Shown piece after piece: positions 1 to 9,800 of a stretch of DNA of 64,000 nucleotides. The notes beneath the pieces were generated by a model. The model had not been told where the DNA came from and did no database searches. It saw only the letters and a program-made list of their open reading frames with translations. The stretch covers positions 145,896 to 209,895 of the forward strand of contig NZ_QZVQ01000010.1 of NCBI RefSeq assembly GCF_003660445.1, read 5' to 3'. The DNA is from Croceibacterium ferulae (GTDB taxonomy: Bacteria; Pseudomonadota; Alphaproteobacteria; Sphingomonadales; Sphingomonadaceae). The stretch's first letter is position 1; every line of letters starts with the position of its first letter. Position numbers and translations under genes: made by a program.

Positions 1-1742
1 CACACCAGCGCCTTGGCGTCATCCGCCATGGTGCCGGCATGGACATCGCCGTTCAGCAGCATCTCGGTATGCGCCGCGCCGCTGGGAATCATGGGGAAGC
101 AGTTCGCATCCTTGCTGACCTGGCAGTCCACGATCACCGGGCCGTCATGGTCCAGCATGGCGCGGATGCCATCATCGAGCCCGGCCTCGTCCGAGATGCG
201 GATGCCCTTCCAGCCATAGGCCTCGCCCAGCCGCACGAAGTCGGGCAGGCTGTCGGAGTAGCTGTTGGAATAACGGCTTTCATAGGTCAGCTCCTGCCAC
301 TGGCGGACCATGCCCATATATTCGTTGTTCAGGATGAAGATCTTCACCGGCAGGCGATACTGGCTGGCGGTGCCCAGTTCCTGAATGTTCATCTGGATGC
401 TGGCCTCGCCCGCAATGTCGATCACCAGCGCGTCGGGATTGCCCAGCTGCGCACCGATCGCCGCCGGCAGACCATAACCCATCGTGCCCAGGCCCCCGCT
501 GGTGAGCCAGCGATTGGGATCCTGGAACCCGAAATATTGCGCGGCCCACATCTGGTGCTGGCCGACCTCGGTGGTGATGATCGGCTGCCGCTCGCGCGTC
601 ATCTCGTACAGGCGCTGCACCGCCAGTTGCGGCATCAGCGCATCCTTGCGGTGCGGAAAGGCAAGGCAATCGCGCGCGCGCCAGCCGGCGATGCGCGCCT
701 TCCATTCGCCCAGGTCGCGCCCGCGGGCGTCGCCCCACGCGGCGATCAGCTGTTCCAGCACGGTGCCGCAATCGCCCACGATGCCGAGGTCCACCGGCAC
801 CACCTTGTTGATGCTGGCCCGATCGATGTCGATGTGGATCTTGGTGGAATGCGGGCTGAAGGCATCCAGCCGCCCGGTCACGCGATCATCGAACCGCGCG
901 CCGATGCAGACCATCACGTCGCATTCGTTCATCACCATGTTCGCTTCCAGCGTGCCGTGCATGCCCAGCATGCCCAGCCAGTCCGGATGATCGGCGGGAA
1001 ATGCGCCCAAACCCATCAGCGTGGAGGTGACTGGCGCGCCGGTCAGCGATTGCAGCCGGCGCAGGGCCGCGCTGGCATGCGGGCCGGAATTGATGACCCC
1101 GCCACCAGTGTAGAACACCGGCCGCTCCGCGTTCCTGAGCAGTTCCAGCGCCTCCGCAATCTCGTCCGGCGCAGCGACCGTGCGCGGTTCGTAGCGGCGC
1201 TGCCGGCGCGGGCGGTCGTCCTGCAGCGGGGCAGTGGCGACCTGCACGTTCTTGGGAATGTCGATCACGACCGGGCCGGGGCGACCGGTGGTGGCGATCA
1301 GGAACGCTTCCTCGATCGTGTGTGCCAGGTCCGCCGGGTCGCGGACGAGGTAGTTGTGCTTGGTGCAATGGCGCGTCAGGCCGACCGTGTCCGCCTCCTG
1401 AAAGGCGTCCGTGCCGATCAGATTGGTGGCGACCTGCCCGGTGATGACGACCATCGGGATGGAATCGAGGAACGCATCGGCGATGCCGGTGATCGCATTG
1501 GTCGCGCCAGGGCCGCTGGTCACCAGCACCACGCCGGGCTTGCCGGTGGAGCGGGCATAGCCTTCCGCCGCATGCGCCGCGCCGGCCTCGTGCCGCACCA
1601 GGATGTGGCGCAGGCGCGTGTCGCTGAACAGCTCGTCATAGATCGGCAGCACCGCACCGCCAGGATAGCCGAACACGAACTCCACGCCCTGCTGCACCAG
1701 GGACTCGATCAATATCGCAGCGCCGCTGCGTTCTTTCGTCAC
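1..1742 (-). CDS. ilvB: Acetolactate synthase large subunit (3' end cut by window)
   Basis: Thiamine-diphosphate enzyme that makes acetolactate or acetohydroxybutyrate, the first common step of valine, leucine and isoleucine synthesis. About 580 codons are visible, nearly the usual length; the last codons lie left of base 1. The N-terminus carries the family [14 protein letters not shown] stretch and the C-terminal part reads [15 protein letters not shown]. The cofactor loop reads [10 protein letters not shown], so the usual GDG/GDA is GEA; the acidic metal ligand is kept as Glu. The GTG start at 1742 is preceded by AAAGGA about 9 bases upstream, and the nearby ATG at 1750 is out of frame. 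The regulatory subunit ilvN would be expected just past the left edge. Confidence 0.93.
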   Translation of the reverse strand, partial: MTKERSGAAILIESLVQQGVEFVFGYPGGAVLPIYDELFSDTRLRHILVRHEAGAAHAAEGYARSTGKPGVVLVTSGPGATNAITGIADAFLDSIPMVVITGQVATNLIGTDAFQEADTVGLTRHCTKHNYLVRDPADLAHTIEEAFLIATTGRPGPVVIDIPKNVQVATAPLQDDRPRRQRRYEPRTVAAPDEIAEALELLRNAERPVFYTGGGVINSGPHASAALRRLQSLTGAPVTSTLMGLGAFPADHPDWLGMLGMHGTLEANMVMNECDVMVCIGARFDDRVTGRLDAFSPHSTKIHIDIDRASINKVVPVDLGIVGDCGTVLEQLIAAWGDARGRDLGEWKARIAGWRARDCLAFPHRKDALMPQLAVQRLYEMTRERQPIITTEVGQHQMWAAQYFGFQDPNRWLTSGGLGTMGYGLPAAIGAQLGNPDALVIDIAGEASIQMNIQELGTASQYRLPVKIFILNNEYMGMVRQWQELTYESRYSNSYSDSLPDFVRLGEAYGWKGIRISDEAGLDDGIRAMLDHDGPVIVDCQVSKDANCFPMIPSGAAHTEMLLNGDVHAGTMADDAKALV

Positions 1743-1767
1743 CGGACCATTCCTTTGCTTGGGTTGG

Positions 1768-1804
1768 AAAAAACCGACCCGGCACGATTGCCTCGTGCCG
1801 GGTC
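1768..1804 (-). terminator. Intrinsic terminator or attenuator in front of ilvB
   Basis: On the minus strand, a perfect 12-base-pair GC-rich stem (1804-1793 with 1787-1776, 5-base loop) is followed by GG and six T residues (1773-1768). It lies 26 bases before the ilvB GTG and 64 bases after the miaA stop. It may end miaA transcripts, or act as an attenuator if transcription starts at the promoter overlapping the miaA end. No leucine-, valine- or isoleucine-rich leader peptide is obvious. Confidence 0.8.
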
Positions 1805-1848
1805 GCTCCTCTCCAGCCGGTGCAGGGCCGCAGCCCCGCTTCCCGGCC

Positions 1849-1877
1849 CAACTATGCGACACAAAATGTCATGTCAA
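1849..1877 (-). promoter_or_regulatory. Candidate sigma-70-type promoter for ilvB
   Basis: The minus strand reads TTGACA (1877-1872), a 17-base spacer, then TAGTTG (1854-1849). The -35 matches consensus perfectly and the -10 is weak. It overlaps the last codon and 3' side of miaA. A transcript from here would run through the hairpin at 1804-1776 before reaching ilvB. Confidence 0.5.
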
Positions 1878-2807
1878 CCGCAAAGTGCGCAATATTCTTG
1901 TTATCTGAGCGTCTTGTTCCATGCCGGTTTGCCCGATCCGGGGCCAGCCTGACGGAGGCTGGTGACGGAACCAGGTATATTGCCGCTTGGCGTATCTCCG
2001 TGTCGCCTGCTGTCCGTGCACGATGGCGTCCTCCCGGCTGGACCGCCCCTCCAGCCAGGCGGCGATCTCCGGCACGCCGATCGCGCGCATCACCGGCAGC
2101 TCCGGCGACAGCCCGCGGACGAGCAGGGCGGCGACTTCCTCCACCGCACCGCCATCCATCATGCGGGCGAAACGCAGGTCGCAACGCTCATACAGCCAGT
2201 CGCGATCGGGCAGCAGCACAAGGGCGTGCAGCTCCACGGCATCCCCGATCCCGCCTTCGCGCCGTTCCTGCCACCAGCCGAGCGGGTGCCCGGTGGATCG
2301 CACCACCTCCAGCGCGCGAGCGATCCGCTGGCTGTCGCCGGCATTCAATATCACGGCGCGTGCGGGATCTTCCCGCTCCAGCGCGGCATAGGCGTCGGCC
2401 ACCGAAAGGGCGCGCACCTCCGCGCGCACCTCCGCCACAATCGGCGGGATCGGCGCGATTCCCTCCAGCAAGGTGCGCAGATAGAGCCCGGTGCCGCCCA
2501 CAAGGATCGGCAACGCGCCCGCTTCATGGGCTTTGGCGATCTCGCGCCGGGCGGCGGTGGCCCAGTCCGCGGCGGAGCATGCATCCGCCCCGTCCCAGGC
2601 GCCGAACAGGCGATGCTCCACCCCCTGCATTTCCGCCGCATCCGGCCGGGCGCTCAGGACCGCGAGGTCGCGATAGACCTGCGCGCTGTCCGCATTGATG
2701 ATGCGGGCAGGGCAGCCGGCACCTTCCACCGCCAGCGCCAGCCGCACGGCCAGATCGCTCTTGCCGCTCGCGGTCGGCCCTGCGATGAGCGCCACCCGCT
2801 CACGCAT
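1869..2807 (-). CDS. miaA: tRNA dimethylallyltransferase
   Basis: Transfers a dimethylallyl group to N6 of adenosine 37 in tRNAs that read UNN codons. The 312-residue protein begins with the P-loop [11 protein letters not shown] and contains [22 protein letters not shown] and a late [15 protein letters not shown] segment, all typical of MiaA. I chose the ATG at 2807 because an AGGATGAG Shine-Dalgarno sits at good spacing; an in-frame ATG at 2819 has almost none. It is divergent from serB, whose TTG start is only 14 bases away, so the two promoters must lie inside each other's coding region. Confidence 0.95.
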   Translation of the reverse strand: MRERVALIAGPTASGKSDLAVRLALAVEGAGCPARIINADSAQVYRDLAVLSARPDAAEMQGVEHRLFGAWDGADACSAADWATAARREIAKAHEAGALPILVGGTGLYLRTLLEGIAPIPPIVAEVRAEVRALSVADAYAALEREDPARAVILNAGDSQRIARALEVVRSTGHPLGWWQERREGGIGDAVELHALVLLPDRDWLYERCDLRFARMMDGGAVEEVAALLVRGLSPELPVMRAIGVPEIAAWLEGRSSREDAIVHGQQATRRYAKRQYTWFRHQPPSGWPRIGQTGMEQDAQITRILRTLRLT

Positions 2808-2821
2808 CGAAAGTCTCATCC

Positions 2822-3706
2822 TTGCTCATCGCCCGGCTCATAGCAGACCCTGCCACGCTCGACAGACAGCTCGATGCCGCCAGCGCCGCACTGGCGCAGC
2901 GGGGCATGGCGCTGGCCGGCGCCAGCCTGCTGGATCACTGGAGCGACGTACTCGAATTGATGCTGCCGGGTGACGACCTGGCCGCGTTGAAGCAGGTGAT
3001 CCGCGATCATTTCGATCCCAGTGACGCCATCATCGCGCGGGACGAGATCCGCGTACCCGACCTGTTCGTGTCCGATATGGATTCCACCATGATCGGGCAG
3101 GAATGCATCGATGAACTGGCCGACTTCGCGGGCCTGAAGGATCGCGTCGCGGCTATCACCGAACGCGCGATGCGGGGCGAACTGGACTTTGCCGACGCGC
3201 TGCACGAACGCGTCGCCCTGCTGGAAGGACTGGAGGAGGAGGCGATCGGCACCTGCCTCGCCACCCGCATCCACCCCGTTCCCGGCGCGCGCGTGCTGGT
3301 GGCGACGCTCCGCCACCGCGGCTGCCGCACCGTGCTGGTGACCGGCGGGTTCCACCACTTCGCCGATCCGGTGGCAGAACGGCTGGGCTTCGACCGGGTG
3401 GTCGGCAACCGGCTGTCCGTGGCCGATGGCAAGCTGGACGGCCGGCTGGCGGGCCCGATCGCCGATGCGGCCAGCAAGGAACGCACCCTGCGCGAGGAAC
3501 TGTCGCTGCTCGGCGATCAGGCGGTCTCCATGGCCGCCGGCGACGGGGCGAACGACATCCCCATGCTGCGCACCGCCAGCTACGGTATCGCCTATCGTGC
3601 GAAGCCTGCCGCGCGGGAGGCGGCGAATGGCTGGGTGGAGCGTGGCGAACTGACCGCGCTGCTGAAGCTGATGGGCATTCCCGAGCATGAGTGGGTTGCA
3701 GGCTAA
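2822..3706 (+). CDS. serB: Phosphoserine phosphatase
   Basis: Last step of serine synthesis: hydrolysis of O-phosphoserine. This is a HAD-superfamily enzyme of 294 residues. Motif I is VSDMDSTMI near residues 83-91, with two aspartates and the Thr of the DxDx(T/V) signature; VTGGFHHF is the second motif, and [12 protein letters not shown] near residue 238 is the metal-binding GDGxND motif. The N-terminal 75 residues correspond to the ACT-like regulatory part. The only in-frame start is TTG at 2822, and no room for a separate promoter is left beside miaA. The gene converges on the FMN reductase with a 3-base gap. Confidence 0.94.
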   Translation: MLIARLIADPATLDRQLDAASAALAQRGMALAGASLLDHWSDVLELMLPGDDLAALKQVIRDHFDPSDAIIARDEIRVPDLFVSDMDSTMIGQECIDELADFAGLKDRVAAITERAMRGELDFADALHERVALLEGLEEEAIGTCLATRIHPVPGARVLVATLRHRGCRTVLVTGGFHHFADPVAERLGFDRVVGNRLSVADGKLDGRLAGPIADAASKERTLREELSLLGDQAVSMAAGDGANDIPMLRTASYGIAYRAKPAAREAANGWVERGELTALLKLMGIPEHEWVAG

Positions 3707-3709
3707 CCT

Positions 3710-4300
3710 TCAATAAGGCGGGGCGACCCGCGCGCGCTGATTGCGGCCGGCTTCGGTCCACCAGGCAAGGTCGTCGGCGAAGCGGGGGAAGGCACGGGCA
3801 AGCGCCGAGCCGCCATCGCCCGCCGGCTCGCCCGCTTCGTCGAAGGCATGGGCGATGCCGCCGACAGCCAGCGTGCTGGACACCACCACCATGCCCATTT
3901 CCGACAAGATGCCGTGCCAGGCCAGCCCCGCCCGTGCCCCGGCGAGGCGACCGGCGGAGTAGCTGGCGATCGCCGCCGGGCGCCACTGCCATTCCTCCAG
4001 GAAGTGGTCGGTCAGGTTCTTCAGGCCGGGCTGCACACTCCAATTGTACTCGCCGGCCACGAACACGAAGGCATCCGCAGCCCTGATCTTGCCCGCCAGC
4101 TGTTCCAGTGCCACCGGCGCCGCACCGGCGGGATATTCCTTGTACATCCGGTCGAGCATGGGCAGCCCGACCGCCCTGGCGTCGATCAGCTCCGCCTCTG
4201 CCCCGCGCGCGGTGAAGGCGCGTACAAGCCAGTCCGCCAGGCGAATGCCTTGCCGATCGGACCGGTAGGAACCGTAGAATACAAGAATCCGGTCAGGCAT
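3710..4300 (-). CDS. NAD(P)H-dependent FMN reductase family protein
   Basis: A 196-residue flavodoxin-fold oxidoreductase. The N-terminal ILVFYGSYRSDRQG is the phosphate-binding loop for FMN, and FVAGEYNWSVQPGLKNLTDHF in the middle matches the P-E/Y-Y-N segment of this family. Such enzymes reduce quinones, azo dyes or flavin; the substrate cannot be read from the sequence. The start overlaps the end of the upstream DUF418 gene by 8 bases, so the two are probably co-translated. Confidence 0.85.
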   Translation of the reverse strand: MPDRILVFYGSYRSDRQGIRLADWLVRAFTARGAEAELIDARAVGLPMLDRMYKEYPAGAAPVALEQLAGKIRAADAFVFVAGEYNWSVQPGLKNLTDHFLEEWQWRPAAIASYSAGRLAGARAGLAWHGILSEMGMVVVSSTLAVGGIAHAFDEAGEPAGDGGSALARAFPRFADDLAWWTEAGRNQRARVAPPY

Positions 4301-5537
4301 GTTGTCTCTCCTCTATCCGCCGCAGCGGCTCCCACCGCCAGCGCGCCAGGCTGCGCCAGCTCCATTCCAGCGGCCCGTACCGGAACCGCTTCAGCCACCA
4401 GGGCGACCACCACAGCATCAGCATCCAGACGGGCGGCACGAACAGCCAGGCCTCCGCCCGGGACAGGGTGCCGTACAGGTCCAGCCCGTACCCGTTGAAC
4501 AACATCGCCCCGACCAGGGTGGCCCCCAGGTAATTGCTGAACGCCATCCGCCCGGTGGCGGCCAGCCGGTCGGCCAGCCGGCCGCTCCGCACCAGCAGGA
4601 TGATCGCCGCGACATAGCCGACGGCGGCGACCGGCCGCAGCGGTCCGGCCCAGTACTGGTCCAGCGGGATGTAGATGAACGGATCGAACCCGGCGCGCAG
4701 TATGGCCCAGGCACTGGCCCCGAAATATAGCAGGCTGGCCCCGATGCACAGTCCGGCAACCTGCAGGTATCTCCGGCGCGGCCAGCTACCGGTCAGGAAG
4801 CCGGAGCGGTAACTCGCCATGCCCAGCAACATCAGCGCCAGTGTCTCCCCGCCATAGCCGATCACGGATTCCAGCGGCCGCCACGGCTCCGTCTGCAGCA
4901 TGTACCGGGCATGCGCCGAGACCGATTGGTGCGCCGCCTTGTCCGCCGCGATCGCAGCAGGGGTGGGGATCAGCGAGGCACACCAGGCCGCTACACGCGC
5001 ACGATCCTCCGGCGCAGCACCCGGCGCCTCCAGGGTCCGTGCTGCGCTCAGCTGCTGGGAATAGAGCACGCCGGGCGTGTAGGTGAGGGCGAAGCCGATC
5101 AGCGCCAGCACCAGCAGCCGTTCGACCGGGAGGCGCCAGAACAGGAAGCCGACCAGCCCCATCAGCGCGTAATTGGCCAGGATGTCGCCCCACAACAGCA
5201 GGTAATAATGGGCTAGCCCGAACCCCAGCAGCACCAGCATGCGGGGATAATGCACCCGCCATGCAGCGCGCCCGGCCGCTTCCGCCCGCTCGCACACCAG
5301 CACGATGCCGGCCCCGAACAAGATGGAGAACAGCGCCCGCACCTTGCCATCCACCAGGATGAAGTTGGCCGCCCACATCACCCGGTCGGCCATGCTGCCG
5401 AAGCCATAGGCGGGCGGGTAGAAGTACGCCGCCTCGATCATCGCCATGCCGACGACGTTGACGGAGAAGATGCCCATCACCGCCAGCCCGCGCATGATGT
5501 CCAGCGTGGGGATGCGATCTGGAGTAGTGGTAGCCAT
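4293..5537 (-). CDS. DUF418 domain membrane protein (YeiB family)
   Basis: A 414-residue integral membrane protein with about ten hydrophobic segments. The start, IPTLDIMRGLAVMGIFSVNVV, is the family's first helix with the conserved D-x-x-R-G. The C-terminal half has the DUF418 pattern QYWAGPLRPV ... FSNYLGATLVGAMLF ... GPLEWSWRSL. YeiB-type proteins are distantly related to membrane acyltransferases; no defined role is known to me. It is upstream of, and overlaps, the FMN reductase gene. ATG start at 5537. Confidence 0.85.
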   Translation of the reverse strand: MATTTPDRIPTLDIMRGLAVMGIFSVNVVGMAMIEAAYFYPPAYGFGSMADRVMWAANFILVDGKVRALFSILFGAGIVLVCERAEAAGRAAWRVHYPRMLVLLGFGLAHYYLLLWGDILANYALMGLVGFLFWRLPVERLLVLALIGFALTYTPGVLYSQQLSAARTLEAPGAAPEDRARVAAWCASLIPTPAAIAADKAAHQSVSAHARYMLQTEPWRPLESVIGYGGETLALMLLGMASYRSGFLTGSWPRRRYLQVAGLCIGASLLYFGASAWAILRAGFDPFIYIPLDQYWAGPLRPVAAVGYVAAIILLVRSGRLADRLAATGRMAFSNYLGATLVGAMLFNGYGLDLYGTLSRAEAWLFVPPVWMLMLWWSPWWLKRFRYGPLEWSWRSLARWRWEPLRRIEERQHA

Positions 5538-5617
5538 GCTGCCTCCGCGGGCGAAGCGCCCGGCGGGGCCGGAATGGCGCGCAATGCAGGCGGCGGCAAG
5601 GGCGCCTGCGCCTTCCT

Positions 5618-6520
5618 CTACTTGCGGGTGGCGATGACCACCACGCCGCGATCGTGAACTCCGGTCAGCGCGGCCATGCTCAGCCGCACCTCTTCCTCCG
5701 CATGGCCGCGGCGCAGCAGGCGGGTGTCCAGCGTGGCTGCTTTTCCTGTCTCCAGCACGCTCTCCACGAACTCGCGCGCCTCAGCGCGGCGATTGAGCGG
5801 GAATATGTCGCAGAATCGCGCTCGCAGCAGCCCCTGCGGCTCGAGGTCGACGAGCGCGGCGAAGGCGGCATCCACCTCCCGAAAGGTGGCGCGCACAGTC
5901 AGGACGCAGCGCCCGACCATGCCGTGCGCCACCAACGCTTGCCGCGTCGCAAGCTGGATATCGACAGCGTCACGCGCCTCCACCTCCTCCGTCACATCGC
6001 GGAACAGGCAGGCAGAGCCGGTGGAAAAGGGAAATGTCTTCACCCGCAACCAGCGGTCGGGGTAGATGATGGACTGCACCTCCAGCGTTGCCGATTTTCC
6101 GCTTTCCAGTGCGCAGACGACATTGGCGTAGGCCAGCGAACCGTTCGATTGCGGAACCGAAGCGGCCAGGGTGCGACCTTCCAGCTGGCTGCGACCCACG
6201 CGCAGATAGGCACAGATCGCGGCATTGACCTGGACGACGCGCAGATCGGTGTCGAACGCAATAAAGCATTCGTCCATGCTGTCCGTCAGGATTTCCAGTC
6301 CGGCGGCATCCGTTGACCGGGATGTGGCGTCCGATATCGCATGCTCCTCATCGTTGGACGCCATCTCGGCAAACTTCTCGGGCGACAGGACGATCAGGCG
6401 CGCGCGACCATGGTGCGTGACCACGATCGGGCTCTTGCTCGCCCGATCCTGCCAGCCACCGAAATGCCGCACGAAATCCGCCGATGTCACATGCACGGCG
6501 TTCTTGGTTGAAGCAGACAC
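5618..6520 (-). CDS. Phd/YefM-like N-terminus fused to PAS domains
   Basis: Predicted one-component regulator of 300 residues. Residues 1-50 (TSADFVRHFGGWQDRASKSPIVVTHHG ... LIVLSPEKFAEM, read in pieces) match the Phd/YefM antitoxin fold, which binds DNA as a dimer. Residues about 75-180 form a PAS domain (DECFIAFDTDLRVVQVN, then YLRVGRSQLEGRTLA), and a second PAS-like domain follows to the end. No toxin gene is adjacent. The GTG at 6520 is preceded by AGGAA at 5 bases; longer in-frame starts lie inside the repeat-rich promoter region. It is divergent from the YadA-type adhesin. Its ligand, and whether it controls the adhesin, are unknown. Confidence 0.78.
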   Translation of the reverse strand: MSASTKNAVHVTSADFVRHFGGWQDRASKSPIVVTHHGRARLIVLSPEKFAEMASNDEEHAISDATSRSTDAAGLEILTDSMDECFIAFDTDLRVVQVNAAICAYLRVGRSQLEGRTLAASVPQSNGSLAYANVVCALESGKSATLEVQSIIYPDRWLRVKTFPFSTGSACLFRDVTEEVEARDAVDIQLATRQALVAHGMVGRCVLTVRATFREVDAAFAALVDLEPQGLLRARFCDIFPLNRRAEAREFVESVLETGKAATLDTRLLRRGHAEEEVRLSMAALTGVHDRGVVVIATRK

Positions 6521-6540
6521 ACTTGTTCCTGAAATCCGAC

Positions 6541-6584
6541 TGTTCGGTGCGATAATGAATTGTTCCGCAAGAACAATGTTCGGT
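6541..6584. promoter_or_regulatory. Candidate operator between the Phd-PAS gene and the adhesin
   Basis: Two direct copies of TGTTCGGT (6541-6548 and 6577-6584, 36 bases apart) flank an inverted repeat TTGTTC-N5-GAACAA (6560-6576). The cluster begins 20 bases upstream of the GTG of the Phd-PAS gene. Phd/YefM proteins bind palindromes in their own promoters, so this is a likely autoregulatory site; binding itself is inference. Confidence 0.5.
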
Positions 6585-6605
6585 TGGAGACAATGTGCGC
6601 GCTTG

Positions 6606-6704
6606 TTGCGGATTCTCCGCAAAATTCGGTCAGCCGGGCGACACATTTTGGGCAACTACGCGCGTCAACTGCACAGCCACCGTCTGTGAAGCTGGCATGC
6701 CAGC
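6606..6704. promoter_or_regulatory. Two palindromes upstream of the adhesin gene
   Basis: TTGCGGA-TTC-TCCGCAA (6606-6622) is a perfect 7-base inverted repeat, and GCTGGCATGCCAGC (6691-6704) is a perfect 14-base palindrome. Both lie in the 287-base gap between the two divergent genes, 104-200 bases before the adhesin start. They could be operators or leader hairpins of the adhesin transcript; no clear sigma-70 promoter is visible. Confidence 0.4.
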
Positions 6705-6807
6705 ACATGTTTTACGCTTTTCCGGGCCGCGAGGCGCTCAGGCGCGAGTTCATCAACAGCCCATACCTCTGGAAAGGTACATTTCTCACAAAGTCGAAGA
6801 GGTCGGA

Positions 6808-9800
6808 ATGGCTCGCAGCTACAGAAACAGCCTGAACAGGTTCGGGTTCCCGACAAGCGCAGCGGTATGCTTGGTGCTGGCGGGCAACACGCCCGTTCTG
6901 GCGCAATCCCAGGATCGCCTGGTCAGCACCTGCGCCGGCGTCAGCCTGCCCAAATCGGTGGTGACTGATCTCATGTCCCCGGTGATCACCGGAGTTGCCG
7001 ATCCGCTGGAAGACTCAATCAATGGCCTCATCGGCGTCCTGGGCAATGTTCCTCTTCTTGGCGGCACCATCAGGCTTCTGCTTGGAAACCAAAGCCCAAG
7101 TTTGAACGTCACTGGATTGCTGAGCAGTGCCGCAGCGGGTGACCCCATCACGCTGCAGGTGCTTGGCACGGATGGAACGATCATCGGCCCTTCCGACCAG
7201 TGCGTCACCACGTCCGACGCCATTGCCCTCGATGCACCGGCGGGCATCGCAATCGGTGGCAACCGCATTTCGGGACTGGGCGCCAACGCCATCTCTGCGT
7301 CACGCGCCTTCGACATCGACTCGATTGCGCTGGGCAACAACGCCCTTGCCGTGGATGGCGCGACGGCCAGCATTGCATTGGGCGCGAACGCGCGGGCAAC
7401 GGCGGCCAACAGCATCGCCGTGGGCGCCGGTTCGCAGGCGCTGCGCGGTGCCCTCGGCAACTATTCCGCCGTCGGCCTGGCGGCGCCACAGAATTCCACG
7501 GGCGAGTTCTCCGTCGGTGCCGACGGAGCGTTGCGACAGGTCACCAATGTCGCAGCCGGCAGTGCACCCAGCGATGCGGCGACCGTCGGGCAGGTCAGTG
7601 GTGTGCAGGACCAGATGGCCGCGCAGCTGACAGGGCTGAAGGAAGTCGTCGTGCAATATGCCGGGAGCACCCGCGATCTGGTTCAGCTGGCGGGCGCGGA
7701 CGGTTCGCGGATCACCAACCTGTCTGCCGGCGCTCTCGCGGCCACCTCGACCGATGCCGTGAACGGCGCCCAGCTGTTCGCGACCGACCAGCAGGTCGCC
7801 GCCAATCTCGCCAGCATCGGTGGCCTGGACAGCCGCATGACGGTCACGGACGCTGTGCTCGCCAGTCATGATCTCCGCATCGCCGGCAACACGGCCGGAC
7901 TGGGCATGCTGGACACCCGCGTTGCCGCCAATTTCAACGCCATCACGTCCGTCGACACACGTGTCCTGGGCAATGCCGATGCGATCGCCGCCCTGACAAC
8001 CGTTGCCGTCCAGTATGACAGCACCGCGCATGACCTGCTGCGGCTGGCGGGCAATGCCGGCACGCGCATCACCAACCTTGCCGCCGGTCAGGTCGCGGCC
8101 GGATCGACGGACGCGGTGAATGGCGGGCAGCTGTCCGACCTCGGCACAAGGTTTGCGATGCTCGTCGGCCCGCTGAGCAGTCTCGATCTGGCCGCGGGCA
8201 TCGCCGATGCCGGCTTGCTGTACGGGGGCCGCAACTTCGGGGACGTGCAGGCGGTCGTCAATGCGATCGAGACATCGCTCAGCAACCTGACCGTGGGCGG
8301 CGTCGACCAGGACAGCCCCTACTTCAACACCAATTCGGATGGTGCCGACTCGCAGGCTCTGGCCACCGACTCGGTCGCGATCGGCCCTGACGCGATTGCC
8401 GCGGCGGAAGGGTCGCTGGCTGCAGGGCGAGGGGCCAAGGCGTGGAGCAACAGCTCGGTCGCGATCGGCGATGGATCGGTGGCGGCATCGGGCAGGGCGG
8501 TGGTAATCGGCTATGCCAACCAGGCGGCCGGCGATGGTGCGGTCGCGCTGGGCCGCGACAACGAGGCGACGGGCATCGGCGCGGTGGGGCTGGGCGACTC
8601 CAACATCATCACAGGTGACGGTGCGGTCGGGATCGGCCAGCGCAATCGGGCAAGCGGCATGGGCGCGGTCGCGATCGGTAACTTCAACATCGTGGCCGGC
8701 GACCATGCCATCGCCATCGGCGACGGGCACCAGGTCGACGGGCTGCAGTCCCTGGCGCTCGGCTTCGGCAATGTGGTCACTGGGGAGGATGCGCTCGCCA
8801 TCGGCAGCAATGTCACGACCGACGGCGTCGCTGCTCTCGCCATCGGCAATGGTTCGCGGGCACTGGGGCTGCACACCCTGGCATTCGGCAATGGCTCGCA
8901 TGCCGCCGGGCAGAAGGCCACCGCGCTCGGCGTCCAGGCCGTCGCGGTAGATTACGCAACTGCCATCGGCGAGCGAGCAGAAGCCGGATTGGGCGCCGCG
9001 GCGCTCGGCGCCGCGTCGCGGGCGACCGCACTCGGATCGGTGGCGCTGGGTATCGGGTCGCAGGCTGTGGCGGAAGGCAGCGTGGCGCTGGGGGCCAGTT
9101 CGCTGGCGGAGCGCGGCGCGCAGGCAAACTACGCGGCCTTTGGCATGGGCACGGTCCAGACATCCGCCGGGGAGATCGCGATCGCGCGCACCAGTCCCAA
9201 TCCGATCGATCCGGGCGCCTTTCCGCTGGGCGAACGGCAGATCACGGGTGTTGCCGCGGGCAGCTCGGGCACGGATGCGGTCAATGTGGCGCAGCTGCGC
9301 GGCGTCGCCGGCAATCTGGGCACTGCCATGGCTGCGTCACTGGGTGGCGGCGCAACCTATGACAGCACGACCGGCACGCTTTCCGCCGCATCATACAACG
9401 TGGCCGGCACGACTTATGGCAATGTCGGCGAGGCCCTGGCCGGGTTGGCAACGCAGGTCGGGGCCGCCGCCGCGGCCGGCGTCGCTTACGACACGCCGCT
9501 GCGCGAGAGGGTGACGCTGGCAGGGACGGCAGGAACCGTGATTGCCAATGTCGGGGCTGGCACGGTGGCGGCGGGCTCGATGGAAGCGGTGAACGGGGGC
9601 CAGCTGGCCGCCACCAATGCGCAGGTGTCGGCAAACAGCGCCGCCATCGCCTTGCTGGGAAGCAGCCTGAGCGTCGGCGTTGGTCCGGTCCGCTACGCCG
9701 ATGCCGCCACGCCCACCGTGCCCAATGGCGGCCTGGCCAGCAACGATGTGACGCTGGTCGGCGCAGATGCCAATGCCCCCGTGCGGTTGCATAACGTCGC

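Noticed and set aside
1855..1875. A possible leader peptide (MTFCVA) before ilvB
   Set aside because: It lies across the promoter candidate and lacks leucine and isoleucine codons and a ribosome-binding site.
39..1952. A 637-residue plus-strand open frame
   Set aside because: It is the antisense of ilvB; its His/Ala/Asp-rich composition is the usual mirror of a high-GC gene and it matches no family.
7300..8901. A 533-residue minus-strand frame in the adhesin
   Set aside because: It is the reverse complement of the repetitive head and neck region of the adhesin and has no ribosome-binding site.
8340..9130. The repeated sequence as a CRISPR array or DNA repeat element
   Set aside because: The repeats are in frame and encode the 14-residue YadA head repeats with varied DNA, so they are protein repeats.
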